DNA from: Cichorium intybus
Taxonomy: Eukaryota > Streptophyta > Magnoliopsida > Asterales > Asteraceae
Assembly: GCA_023525715.1 (NCBI GenBank)
Contig: CM042010.1
Span: 64,918,966-64,982,965, forward strand
DNA: 64,000 bases
Direction of reading: 5' to 3'
A model generated the notes under the pieces. It did not search any database and was not told where the DNA came from. It saw nothing but the letters and a program-made list of their open reading frames with translations. The position numbers and the translations under genes were made by a program. Shown one piece after another: positions 1-10,762 of the stretch (the stretch's first letter is position 1; every line of letters begins with the position of its first letter).

Positions 1-641
1 TGATTTTTAGAATCATGATAATTATTTGTTTAGAACACATGTTTAGTTACTGTTATTTTAAGACCAACTCTAGACATTGGGCGAGCTATCAAGAGTTCAA
101 GACAACATGATTAAAACATTTCTAGAGACATGAACATGCTTTTGGAATGAGTCGCTTCTAAATAGGAAAGGGGAACACGATTTAGGATGTGTTTGATATA
201 TTTGAATATAGTTTTAAAGAATTAGAATACAATATTTTTTTAATTGTTTAAAATCTTACGGTTTTAACAACAAAAGCCTAAATAACAACTTATTCTAAAT
301 AATGATATTTTAGACAACTTATATACGTCAAACATAGTACAAAAATATCATCATATATTTTACACCAAGAATAATTACTAAGATTGTTGAGTTGTGGGGT
401 CTTATTAGAAGACTTGAACCCTCTCACCACCTCGTTAATCCAAAGGCGCAATGTTATAATATGATAAACACAATAAGCAATAAAATCAACTAATAATGCA
501 AGTATATGGGTGGAAACCCTTGAGAGAAAACCCACATGACACAAGAACTTGTATTAATAAAATCGACAATGAAAAAAGGGGATACAATGTTCTTTTGTTG
601 ACAACATGGAGAGGAGAAGTGAGAGAATTAAATGACTAAAC
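1..641. other. Non-coding flank, no gene recognised
   Basis: AT-rich sequence with only short open frames, none resembling a protein I know. The last part (about 480-641) is the left flank of the TRIM element. No RNA gene or intact repeat seen. Confidence 0.5.
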
Positions 642-764
642 TGTTATAATATAGAATGTTTGATATTTATAATGCGGGTTTAACCTCATATAAATAGGGA
701 TACAAAATTGACTAGTAGTCTAACCTAAACTCTAATGGGTATTCGTCTAATCCTAATCACTAAC
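642..764 (-). repeat. TRIM LTR (3' copy, minus strand)
   Basis: Short terminal repeat with TGTTATAATATAGAA at its left end and CCTAATCACTAAC at its right end. It aligns with 4493-4616 at many positions but is clearly diverged. The PPT-like complement TTCCCCCTGCAG follows at 765-776. Confidence 0.65.
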
Positions 765-926
765 TTCCCCCTGCAGTTTGATCGAGAGGAGAGGATTAAA
801 CTAGGAAAATAAACAAAATATAAAAAAACATAATTGAAAAACAATGGCAGTAGCACGACTAACAGTGACTGCTCGTCGGAAAGGAAGAGATGAGCGGCGG
901 CCATAGACGATTCCGTTGAGAAAGTC

Positions 927-3239
927 TGTCACACCCCCAAACCATATTGGCGGAAACGTTCGAGGGTGGATGACTTCATGAACAATATCATAACAATGTC
1001 ATGTAATAATGAATCCAAGCAACCACAACTATCACATCATAATTGTAAAAGTTACATAAATTCAATGTTGTTGTTTCCATTACAATTACAAATGATATCA
1101 AAATAAGCAAACGACGTCGTAACGTCACTTCGCCCAAGCTTGTAGTTTACCTTTCTAGTTTCCTGAGAATACAAGTAGTTTGAAAGAGTGTCAACAATTA
1201 AGTTGGTGAGTTCATAAGTATTTTGTAAGAGAAAACCCATTTCTTGTAAAACGTAGTATTTGTAAGATCAAGAAAATCCAATATTTTCTTATTCAAAAAT
1301 GTCAAGTCTTAAGTCTCAAAGACTAAAATGTGATGTAAGTTGTAGTGTAACGTTGTTGAAAAATAGTAGTTTCACGTAAACTAATGTATAACGTTGATTG
1401 TTTTTACCATTTGAGACGTCCTATAACCATACTGTAACCATGTAGGCCTGCTTCGACGTTCTTCAGGCGTCGGACTGTTATGACATTTGACACCTCAGAC
1501 CTGCCGGTCTAGCTGTAGCTAACAGCTCAGGTGCGGGGTTGTCAATCCCGTATAGATCTATACTCAAATATCACGCTCTTTTCCCGAGACTCTGGTTATA
1601 AATGTCAGGACTTATAGTGTAAGTACTTAAAAGCACTGTGAAGACCCGTCTCACAAAAATGTAAGTGTTATCAACTTGTTTACGTTATTTGTTAAGAAAA
1701 TCCTTTGTTTTTCCGCCGTTATTTTATTTTCCAAAATAACGTTGTAGTGTAAGTTATTTATATATTTCTATATAATAAACTTTGTATCATTCATTGAGCC
1801 GTAGAAAAACCCGATTAGTAATAAACTATTCCTATAATAGTTCATCCTTAGTATTCTTTTGTAGAGAAGGTTACGGTATGTACATTGTACCCACCACAAG
1901 TGCATCGTAAATATTATATATACATGTTCAGGTCCGAACAGGTTCCGAACCAAGTGTTTTTACTCTAAAACGTTATCGTAAACGGATGTAAATCGTCCAA
2001 CAAGTATAAATGTGAAATACTTGTGTAAAACTGAAATTTTATAGCATAAATTCTTGTATTCTCCCCCTAAAAGTTCCTGAAAAATGAAAAGCAGGGGTAT
2101 GAAGCTCACCCTTGAAGCGTGTTATTGCCGAGAAAGGAGTGTGGGTTTGGAAGGTCGACGGCAGGGACGAAGGCTTGGGTTTTCGGAACTCAAGGACCTT
2201 CGGACAAAGCTAAAACTCAACGGTTTTACGATATGTTAGTGTGTGTAAATGAAATAAAGGTTGTGTAATAACGCTTAGAATCATGAAAGTAGTTTTCTTA
2301 CCAAGAATCGAGTGATTTACACTTGGAAGAGGTGGAGGACGGTGGCGATTTGTGGTGGTGCTGGTGAGATAGAGGCCGAGAGATGAGAGAAAGTTGAGAG
2401 AAAGTTTGAGGCAAAATCGTGAGTAATGGTGTCAAATGAGCATGGAAACTGATTAAGTGGAGAGTTAGTTAACTTTAAGTCACATCACTTAGTCATAGCT
2501 GTACTTCGTAGCTTTTGACTTTGTGATTGAATGACATGTGCGTTGGAAATTGGTATTAGCAGTTGATGAGTGTAATAAATGGAATGATGGCCTTCTTTTC
2601 TAAGGTGGACGTTGCATGCGAAAATTATATGTTCTGGAAATGGAGGGTCCGAAAAGGGGAGCGTTCTGAAGCATGTTCAGCAGTTGGTGTGGTTCAGCCA
2701 ACATTGTTCTAAACTTGAAGGCTAGATTTTGGAGAATCGGTCTCCGAGATCTGTTCAGAACATGAGCACCTTCCGTGTGCAGTCTCAAATTAGGTGGCGG
2801 TTTCTGAGTATAGTCATTCTGAATTCAAGAGGCTCCGAACATGGGGTTTCCGAAGTTAGGCTTGGGGATCAAAAGATTCGAGAGAGTCCGAAACCATATT
2901 CTGAACTCAGGTTTTCGAAAGTGGTTCAGGAAGTGGGCGAGTGTTCTGAGAATGGTTTGGAAGGTGTTCCGAAGTTCCGATCCAGTAGTTAAGTTCCGAA
3001 AATTCTCTTCAGAACTTTAGTCAGAATTTGGGTACTTTCCGAACGCATTTCCGAAATGATTTATAAAGTCAGGATTTTCTAAGTGTACGGTTTCTTGATA
3101 ATTGTTTAGCATGCATAGTGTTATAATACCGAATAATACATTGTAAGGTTTATGAAATCTACCTTTCATTTTATGGATTAACGTGTGCTTTGATTGGTTA
3201 CAGTTGACTTTTGTTGACCAAAATTTTACAATTGTCACA
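927..3239 (-). mobile_element. Solo LTR D, chromovirus-like (same family as B, F, G)
   Basis: Starts TGTCACACCCCCAAACC and ends TTACAATTGTCACA, the inverse of LTR B at 29098-32727. Flanks aagtc (922-926) and gagtc (3240-3244) are a 5-bp TSD with one mismatch. No internal coding region is present, so it is a solo LTR. It carries the family's conserved block of short palindromes (about 1440-1575, with TATAGATCTATA and AGACC/GGTCT arms). On the minus strand a potential splice donor (GTGAGC, at 2109) and acceptor (TTGTATTCTCAG, ending 1163) lie at the positions seen in the other copies. It sits inside the TRIM. Confidence 0.75.
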
Positions 3240-3288
3240 GAGTCGGCGGCGACAACAAACGATCATGGAGCTGGCTGACAACGCCTAG

Positions 3289-4190
3289 TAATATCAAGTA
3301 TCTTAGTCGTTGTTGAGCCCTATTCTTGGTGATTTTATATCATATATGCTGTGGTATTCTCACTTTTTGTGTCAGTGCTTGTTTGGAAAGAAATGATGTA
3401 AACAGGGGCTAAATGCGTACAAAATGGAAGAAGTTTGAAGATAAAGACAAAACAGTCGAATTCGCACGCGCGCCGCGGTGATGTGCAAGGGCACGACGCA
3501 CTGAGTCATGATTGAGGCAGTGGAGAAGATTCAAATACCGAAGAAACGGGGATAAATTCATACGCACGCCGCGGAATCTAAGTGCGCGCGGCGTGGTCTT
3601 TTATTTTTCAAAACTATAAATAGAGGGTTCTAGGTCGAAATCAGCAGCAAAGACCTGGCATAGGAACGACCCCCAAGGCTTCTTTGACTCCGAGTTTCAG
3701 TTTTCAGTCGACCATAATTGGTATTTATGTCTTTCTCTTTTAATTTCCAAGTAGTTTAGTAGTTTTGGTAGCTTTGGCTAGTGTTATTGGGTGTGACAAC
3801 CATTGACATTAGTTTTTAGTTCCTGAAAGTTTATGTTTTCTGTTTTGGAACAAGTTGGATCTGAGTTTTTAATAATTAATCATTCGGTTATTGTTAATTG
3901 CTCTCTTTTCGGTTAATCTTTGTTACTTTTGATTTTAAAGTGCATTTCTGATTTTAGAAAGTAATTAGGTTAAGTATTGGTTTTAGTTTAGTTGATGCTT
4001 GATTTGGAATTGTTGAATGTTTTCTAGATTGTTTTGGTAAAAGTCGGAAACTAGATCCTCTGGCTGTAGAGTGACACTACAGTTGGTAATCTGTTGCCTA
4101 CCTTGACCACGTAACTCCTGCGGATCGACCCTTGCTACCGCTGTACTAGTGTGTGTGAGGTTTACTTTACTATTTTTGACCGCACGATGA
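3289..4190 (+). mobile_element. Probable solo LTR, Athila/Tat-like, nested in the TRIM
   Basis: A promoter-like layout is visible: a GC-rich palindromic stretch (GCACGCGCGCCGCGG at 3464-3478 and related copies to 3596) just upstream of a TATA box (TATAAATA, 3615-3622). The right part has the phrase CTCCTGCGGATCGACCC (from about 4108), which I associate with Athila/Tat LTR ends. The word cctag occurs at 3284-3288 and again at 4191-4195, a possible TSD, although the termini (TA...GA) are not canonical. Boundaries are therefore tentative. Confidence 0.45.
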
Positions 4191-4479
4191 CCTAGGCGTG
4201 TCACTAGCAGCGGGGGAGTTCGGAGAAAGGCAGCGAGCAAGAAAGAGGGCTCAAGCTGCGGCGAACGGTACCAATATCGGAGAAAGGCGGCGAGACAATG
4301 GAAAAAGCCAAGGAAGGAGATTCTGGTTGGTGTCGGCAGCCGTTTTTTATTTACGAGAAGAATGAGAAAAGAGAAAGTATTGAGCATAATGAAGGCATAT
4401 CCGGCGACTATTAGAGAAGGTCACCGGAGGTGGAGGTCGGCGGCGGCGAGTTATGGTCAGCAGTAGGGTTTTAACCTAG

Positions 4480-4492
4480 AGCTCTGATACCA
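4480..4492 (-). promoter_or_regulatory. TRIM primer-binding site
   Basis: On the minus strand the sequence TGGTATCAGAGCT directly follows the 5' LTR (4493-4616). It matches the complement of the initiator-methionine tRNA 3' end, the usual primer of plant LTR elements. Confidence 0.75.
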
Positions 4493-4616
4493 TATTATAA
4501 TATAGAACGATCGATAATCATAATGAGGGTTTAACCTCATATAAATAGGGATACAAAATGAGTTATTGGTCTAATCTAGACCCTAATGGATATTAGCCTA
4601 ACCCTAATCACTAACA
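4493..4616 (-). repeat. TRIM LTR (5' copy, minus strand)
   Basis: Second copy of the approximately 124-bp terminal repeat, ending CCCTAATCACTAACA. On the minus strand it precedes the primer-binding site and is thus the 5' LTR. It contains the CATATAAATAGGG segment found in the other copy. Confidence 0.65.
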
Positions 4617-5638
4617 TAAAATATTACTAGAACGGCTTTATTTATATTCTTGTATAAACAATCTTAAAGATCCTAAAACTCGTAAATAATAACAACATCA
4701 TAGAATTTGATAACTTGGAAACCAAGTAAACGACCCCTAATGAAGAGGTTTGACTCTCCCACATGCAACACATTTTAAAAAACGGGTAATGCAATAACAT
4801 TTCAGAAATGTCACCTTAAATAAAAATTGACATCAAGTAACAACAACCTTTTTTAATACTGTTGCATGATCACCAAAAACAACTCCACAAAAGGAATTCA
4901 AAACATATCTAAGAAACTCCACCTCGAGTAGTATGAAATCAATAAATACGAGTAGTATGAAAAGCCCCTAGGGACTAAACTCTATCGTATGGTATAGACA
5001 AAAAAACATGGTGAGATCAAACCCAAATGCCACCGGATGCAAACCTTCAAACTCAAGTTCCTCGTAAGTACCTCAAAAATACTTTTAAAGTATTACAAAT
5101 GCATAAAAATTTGTAATTACATCAAATCACTTATGGCAAAATGATCTTCATACCATAACATATAACATGCTCTAGAATGTACTTACAAACTAAACTGGTA
5201 CATTGCTCAAATAAGGCTCTATTACTCTATACGAACTCAAAATGCGACATTAAATAAGTAAAACTTCAAATCGAATGTTATGCAGTCTAAACGCCTTTCA
5301 ACCAAAAAAATTTGCTAGTGGCCTAAATATCTTACGATATTAAATATGCCAAAATACATTGTGACATGAGACAATCTAAAATGCCTTATGGTATCAAATG
5401 TGCTAAAATAACGCACATTATCAAGTGCTTGAACAAGCCAAACAATCTTCAAATTGATTTTCTTCAATGAACTAGTGCTATGATCTAGGGATCTCAACAC
5501 TTCCAAAACTGAAAGCCTCTAAAAGTAAATAGTACATTCCAAAAATTATGGATCATCTGAAGCAAGATCCATAATACATGCATCAACTGAAAAAGGAAAA
5601 GATTAAAGTAAATTGTAGAAATATCATTTGGGGATGAT
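4617..5638. other. Non-coding spacer
   Basis: About 1 kb between the TRIM and the copia element. Only short frames without recognisable domains. No terminal repeats, RNA gene or TSD pair seen. Confidence 0.5.
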
Positions 5639-5643
5639 ATTGT

Positions 5644-6369
5644 TGTTGGATTAGGTGTTTAAGCCATGACTAATAATTTGTATTTACCTGATTGATAGTA
5701 GCAAAGTCCATTTGGGTTGCCCTCATAGCAGGTAGTTTAACAGAATGACATAAAGAGAGATAGATTGATTTATTATGTGATTAATAAATCAATAATTTGT
5801 TGATATATTATGGAGATAATATATTAATTAGAAATAATATTATTTGATTAATAATTAATCAGAAATTAATTGGATTAATTTTGGGCATTAATTAAGAGTA
5901 CAGGGGCTAAACTTGTGAATGTTCAATAGTTGAATGGACACGCGTGACGCGCGTGTATATCTACGCGACGCGTGTATCAATCAGCCGGAAAAGAGCTTAG
6001 TGATAGGGTTTATCCCTGTTTGAATTCGAATGAGGTTTATCTCTAAGGCTTATCTGGTAATCACTTGTAGCCTGTAAATAGCGGCCTCTGGCACCCCATT
6101 TGAGCCGCCACTTTCTCTCTAGTCTCTCTGGATTTTTGTTGTTCGACTTCCTTGCTTTGGGTGTGATTCCATTTGAGGCACGAAACTTGTGGTGCTTTAG
6201 CTTTCGAGAAATCAACTAAAGGTTAGTTTTTCTTTTATATTTCTTTTAGTAAATTTTCGATTGGCCTTAGGGTTTATATTATATGTTCAAATAGTGAAAA
6301 CATAGATCCAAATTAGGTTGCATGTGAACTTAGGGTTTGAGTTGATTGATTTGCATAAATCCTATATCA
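5644..6369 (+). repeat. Copia 5' LTR
   Basis: Begins TGTTGGATTAGGTG and ends CCTATATCA. The following TATCAGAGC (from 6366, partly inside the LTR) is a shortened match to the tRNA-iMet primer site. The GC-rich segment CACGCGTGACGCGCGTG lies about 100 bp upstream of the position equivalent to the TATA box of the 3' LTR. Here that box reads TGTAAATA (6073-6080), so this promoter copy is probably damaged. The LTR lacks a short TTAGATTAA-type segment that the 3' LTR has. Confidence 0.88.
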
Positions 6370-6899
6370 GAGCTTTTGGTTGTTTTCTGTTTGAATTGCT
6401 GTAATAGTTATTCCTTAATTTTAGGGTTTATAGAAACTAAACCCTAAAAAGGGCCTAATCGATTTTTAGGTTTAGGGTTTTCGAAACCCTAGCCCCTCCC
6501 CACCTTATTTGTGAAAATGACCATTAGGGTTTTAGAAGGTTTTTCTATTTTTGGTAATTGTGATTATTTAATAAATGGATAACCTTAAACCCTTATGTGT
6601 TTCGAAATTTAGTGGGTTTAAGATACGATTAAATTAATTTGATTAATTTGTTGATCCCTATCTGATTTAATTATTTAATTAATTGTTTAATTAAAAGATA
6701 AATATTAAATCAATAAAGGCTTAAATTTAAATTTAAATTAAAAGTTAATTTTCGAAATTTAAATAGTTAAACCAATAATATTTTAAAAGGTTTAAAATAC
6801 ATCTTATATATATTATTATTAAAAGTTAATACCTATATGTATAAGAATTGGTCAGTTAAATCGCTAGTACGCCTCATTCACGAAGCTGGTCTATAAGGA

Positions 6900-7430
6900 G
6901 GGTATAAGGAAACTGCCTATAAAATGGCGGTTAAATGGGTGTCCATTCTCACTCATCGCTCTCTTGATCAGTGGAGGGTCGTTTGCCGAACGGGTTTGAT
7001 AGGACCACTTAATCTCATTAAAAGTATAATGTTATTAATCAAAGTACTGGAACCAATTTTATAAAATCCTAAATCTAGTTACTTTAGGAAAAACGTGAAA
7101 GATATGCTAATCCATGTAATTGCACATTATACTTTATGAGACATTAGTGGAGCGTGTGTGGTTTACCGACACACTAATAGGGGCTCATAAAGAGTTGTAA
7201 TGGGTATCTCAAATTTATCATTGTTGATGGAGCGTGTGTGGTTTACCGGCACATCAATTTGAGATGATAATTGACATTGAGGTTACCAAGCTAATTTGCA
7301 TGGTTATTCACATCTTGTTTGTGATCCTCGACATCCCAGTCACAAACGGAAGAGCATAGTCCGAGATTTAACATGCTATTGAACAGTTCAATAAATCTCA
7401 AAGATCTAGGAATTTCACTTAATATGATTA
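6900..7430 (+). other. Copia leader with a chain of predicted RNA stem-loops
   Basis: The untranslated stretch before gag holds many complementary arms. Hairpin I: TTTATGAG (7133-7140) with CTCATAAA (7184-7191), and ATTAGTG (7143-7149) with CACTAAT (7172-7178). Hairpin II: ATCTCAAA (7206-7213) with TTTGAGAT (7258-7265), and TTGATG (7224-7229) with CATCAA (7252-7257). The two 22-nt apical loops (7150-7171 and 7230-7251) are identical except for one base, although the stems differ completely. Further arms are GTTTGTGA/TCACAAAC (about 7317-7347), GAGATTTA/TAAATCTC (about 7363-7399) and AATGG/CCATT near 6935-6947. A weaker relative of the loop lies near 6971-6993. I infer a structured leader RNA (packaging, dimerisation or translation); no function is known to me. 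Confidence 0.6.
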
Positions 7431-7604
7431 TCTTTCGTGGTGGAATTGGTGAACCATCATTCGCCTACCTTTATAAAATTTACAATTAGATTACGGCATC
7501 CCTCTTCTAAGTTGTGAATTATATAGTTGGGTACTAGCCTTAATTATTATTCTTGGGTTAATATTAAGGAATATATATCTAATTAAAACTACCTTCTTTT
7601 ATAA

Positions 7605-8567
7605 ATGTCTTTCGTTGATGCTTCTACTCCCCATTCCGCACCCGTACCCCACTCCAACAATAACATCACTTCGATTCTCTCATTGTGCTCCCGAGTGACA
7701 TTGGATGGCACTAACTACAATGACTGGATGAGGAATATTAAAATGGCACTAAGGTTTGAGGATAAAGAGTATGTCCTTGAAAAGGAGCATATCGAAGTTG
7801 ATCCCGAAACCACTACTCCCGAGGAATATGCCTCGTACAAGAAACATTATGATGATGCGACCAAAGTGGCCTACATCATGGTTGCTACAATAGTTCCTGA
7901 ATTGCAAAGATTCACGAAGACTACTAGCCATACGAAATGAACAAGGACCTTGTGGAAAAGTTCCGCAAGCGAGCTCGTGTCGAGAAATGTGAAGTAGTCT
8001 GAGCCTCATGACTTGTAGGCTGAGGGACGAAGAGTCTGTCTGCACTCACGTGCAAAGAATGCAAGGCTATGTGGAGAGGCTGCAGAAGCTGAATATGCAG
8101 ATCGACGAGGAGCTGACCATTGATATGGTCCTTAACTCCTTGTCGAGTTGTTATGATTAGTTTATACTAGCATATCATTTAAACAACACTCAGACCTCAT
8201 TGGCTGAGCTGCATAACATGCTACAGACTGCAGAAGACATGCTGAAGGGTAAAGGTGTACCTTCTGTGAACACTCCTGTCTTGGCGATTGGATAAGGGAA
8301 AGGAAAGAAAAGGAAGGGTCCTCCTAAGCAGAATTGGAAGGACAAGGTTCAAGACGGGTCATCCAGGAATGGCCCGAGACCCAGACCTTCTGGCATTCCT
8401 CATGTCTCGAACCCGAAAGATGCCGACTGGTTTTATTGCAAAAAGAAGGGCCACTAGAAAAGAAGCTGTCCCAAATACTTGCAAGACATCAAGGATGGCA
8501 AAGTGAAGCCATAGTCAGCAGGTATATACACTATCTCTAAAAACTCATCATCTTCTAGTTCTTGGGT
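7605..8567 (+). pseudogene. Copia gag remnant, 3' end cut by LTR A
   Basis: The frame opens at ATG 7605 and runs 111 codons to a stop at 7938-7940. It includes LDGTNYNDWMRNIKMAL and FEDKEYVLEK, typical of the copia gag N-terminal region (UBN2-like). Past the stop, similarity continues in shifting frames: a YLQTAEDMLKGKG-like stretch near 8220-8255, and a CCHC zinc knuckle near 8428-8475 whose conserved aromatic position is a TAG. The last codons before solo LTR A read SSSSWVL, which lead into the protease on the far side of the insertion (25862). There are several stops and at least two frameshifts, so no functional Gag is possible. The gag-pol continuity across 17 kb of inserted DNA is what shows the nesting. 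Confidence 0.75.
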
Positions 8568-8907
8568 CCTTGTGTAACACCCGGCTTTTAAAACAAAAAC
8601 ACCCCTGAAAAATTTTCATTTAAAACAAAGGTTTCAATACATAAAACTATAACGAAAGGGGTATATTTTATTTAAAACGGGTACAAGTGTATCAAGGAGA
8701 GTATAAAATACCATAACCTCCTTTGAAGCCGGGCTGCTACAGACAGCATCTATAAGTCCCACTTCTTTAGTCACGGACTCTATCTTTTCCCTTATCAGGA
8801 TTCATGCTAACCTGCAGGGACATTTAACAAATAACGTGAGCTATAAAGCTCAGTGAGTAATCGTATCTGCAAATAACATGTATAAAAATACAATCATATA
8901 TCTGTCT

Positions 8908-9452
8908 GGATATCGAATCCAAACTCCTAGCCTTACTGGCTGACCACATATCTCCTAGGATTTCACATCCTAATCTGTAGCCTTATAGGCTGAATCATAA
9001 TAACCTGTAATTATCAAGCCACGTCAGTTATTTGCACATATAATCATGTCTAACCATTTCTGTCCCATGTTTCTTAGTCACAATGGACTGCATCATATAT
9101 CATGGCTATATAAGTCGCACCATGTGTCTTAGCTATATATAAGCTGCACCAAAACATTTTCAATATACAAGTCATAGCCCAAAGGCCGCACCAGCTGGGC
9201 TCAGTAACCCGGTATCATGGTCAAAAGACCGCACCATTTGGATTCAAAGTCCAATATCATAGCCATAAGGCCGCACCATTTTTATATAACAATATCATAG
9301 CCAAATAGGCCGCACCAGTTGGATATAGCATCCAATGTCATAGCCAAATAGGCCGCACCAGTTGGATATAACATCCAAAATCATAGCCATATAGGCCGCA
9401 CCAGTTGGATTTAACATCCAATATCATAGCCACAAGTGGCCGCACCATTTAA
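8908..9452 (-). repeat. Tandem array of small hairpin units in LTR A
   Basis: Units of about 43-50 bp each hold two small hairpins. Type 1: AGCC/GGCT (8929-8941 and 8979-8991), AGTC/GACT (9076-9089), AGCT/AGCT (about 9131-9144), GGTC/GACC (about 9219-9230), GCC/GGC in several, and GCCAC/GTGGC (about 9429-9440). The later copies are followed by GCACCA. Type 2: GGAT/ATCC (8908-8920), TAGGAT/ATCCTA (8956-8972), TTGGA/TCCAA (about 9238-9254), and TTGGAT/ATCCAA three times (about 9318-9422). Arms change in step while pairing is kept, which points to selection on RNA or DNA structure. The array lies inside the predicted LTR intron (9638-8812). Confidence 0.65.
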
Positions 9453-10050
9453 TAACATTTCATTTCGTAATCATTTATGGCTCACGGCTCCGTTCTTGTC
9501 ATTTCATTAACTCACGGCTTATCCGATATTGCCTTTTCACCATATCTTGAAAATTATCATTTTCGTCCCCCAAAGCCGTTTCAATCTGTAACAATCCAAT
9601 CAACACATATCATATGTGGTATAAGTGAGAATACTCACCTGGATACTAGCTGCATTTAGTTCCGGTTGTTTCTTGCCTTTGCGTACACTACAACCGTTCG
9701 TCCCGTACCTGTATATTCATTTATATACCAAATGATCATAGGTTAATTACCATTTCAGTTGACTCTACTACACAAGAGTCCTATACAATACAATTGGGGA
9801 CCATTCCTAGATGATAACTTTCAATTACCATCTTTCTTTAAATTATACATTTTTACAAAATACACGTATTTTGCTACAGTACTTTCGGGAGGTCGTATAC
9901 GTATTCCGACAATTTTTCCCGAAGTTTCACGTCATATTAGACCTATGTTCAAAATTTGAGGTTAAACGGACAAGTCTAGCATCAAGTCCCAAAATTGGAC
10001 CAAAGCATAACAGAAGGCAGGAAGATTTTGGCCAATTTCCTGCAGACGTA

Positions 10051-10130
10051 GGATCGCGACCCGATCTCCATGTGGATCGCGACCCGATGGATCGCGACCC
10101 GATCTCCATGGAGATCGCGATCCGATCTGC
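10051..10130 (-). repeat. CpG-rich repeat module of LTR A
   Basis: Four copies of a GGATCGCGACCCGAT-type motif, the last one altered to GAGATCGCGATCCGAT, joined by ATCTCCATG spacers. It is the only strongly CpG-rich stretch of this LTR. It lies upstream of the predicted leader on the minus strand, as do the equivalent modules in other LTRs. Confidence 0.7.
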
Positions 10131-10762
10131 CGCTGTGCAGTTTCTCTTGTCCGTTTTTCATGCTACAAATTCCCATTTTCAGCTATTAAGTCCTTAATTC
10201 TCTTCTTAAACGATAGGGGTTTGTTCCAAGACCAAAACCCTTCATTTACTACATGTTTTAAACAATGGAATTGGTAATTCCAATCCATTTCTAACATTTC
10301 CCGTTTTTAACAATTTTGGTCCAAAACCAAATTTACTAAGTTATAATCACTTCTAATGATTTAGTTTAACTAAAATAACATCTAGAAGTCATTATTAACC
10401 ATTAAAACCAGGTTAATCACAAGAACTCGCAATCTAGGGTTCTTGATCAAAATTGTCAATCTTTAAAAATAGCAACATACTTTCAATTTAATATGTGTTC
10501 TTACAACACCAATATGTTTGCTACTTATAATCATACAAAACCACTTGGATTATAACTGGAATTCAGTTTCCAGTTCATCCCAAGAAAACCCATCAAGAAC
10601 ACACACAAAACTTAGGTTAGAATTCAATTTACTAACCTTATATGCTTAGAAATCTTCAATTCCAAGCTAGGATTCCAACTTTCCACTTCAATTCTTCAAG
10701 AACCTGCAGAAATCGTTTTCAAGAAGCCTTCCCGTAGCTTCTCCAATGTTCAGCCAACTATG

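Larger units (their letters stand above)
642..4616 (-). mobile_element. TRIM-type LTR retrotransposon, inflated by two nested LTRs
   Basis: Direct repeats of about 124 bp (642-764 and 4493-4616) share the block GGGTTTAACCTCATATAAATAGGGATACAAAA when read in short pieces. On the minus strand the right copy is followed at once by a tRNA-iMet primer-binding site (TGGTATCAGAGCT, 4480-4492), and the left copy is preceded by a purine run (CTGCAGGGGGAA, 765-776). Flanks taaac (637-641) and taaaa (4617-4621) look like a 5-bp TSD with one mismatch. Removing the two nested LTRs (927-3239 and 3289-4190) leaves roughly 740 bp with no coding capacity, which is the size and layout of TRIM elements. The TRIM class is established knowledge; the assignment here is inference from structure. 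Confidence 0.68.

Noticed and set aside
3983..4387. 134-codon minus-strand frame
   Set aside because: It crosses the boundary of the nested LTR and the TRIM and shows no domain, so it is chance.
642..4616. Cassandra-type TRIM with 5S rRNA promoter in the LTR
   Set aside because: No 5S box A or box C sequence seen in the LTRs.
6420..6490. Telomere-like AAACCCTAA and TTAGGGTTT words
   Set aside because: Only a few scattered, mixed-orientation words; too few for an interstitial telomere. They may be telo-box-like promoter words.
7749..8045. 98-codon minus-strand frame opposite copia gag
   Set aside because: Antisense shadow; the plus strand has the gag homology.
8908..9452. CRISPR-like repeat array
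   Set aside because: Plant nuclear context, units without unique spacers, and location inside an LTR.
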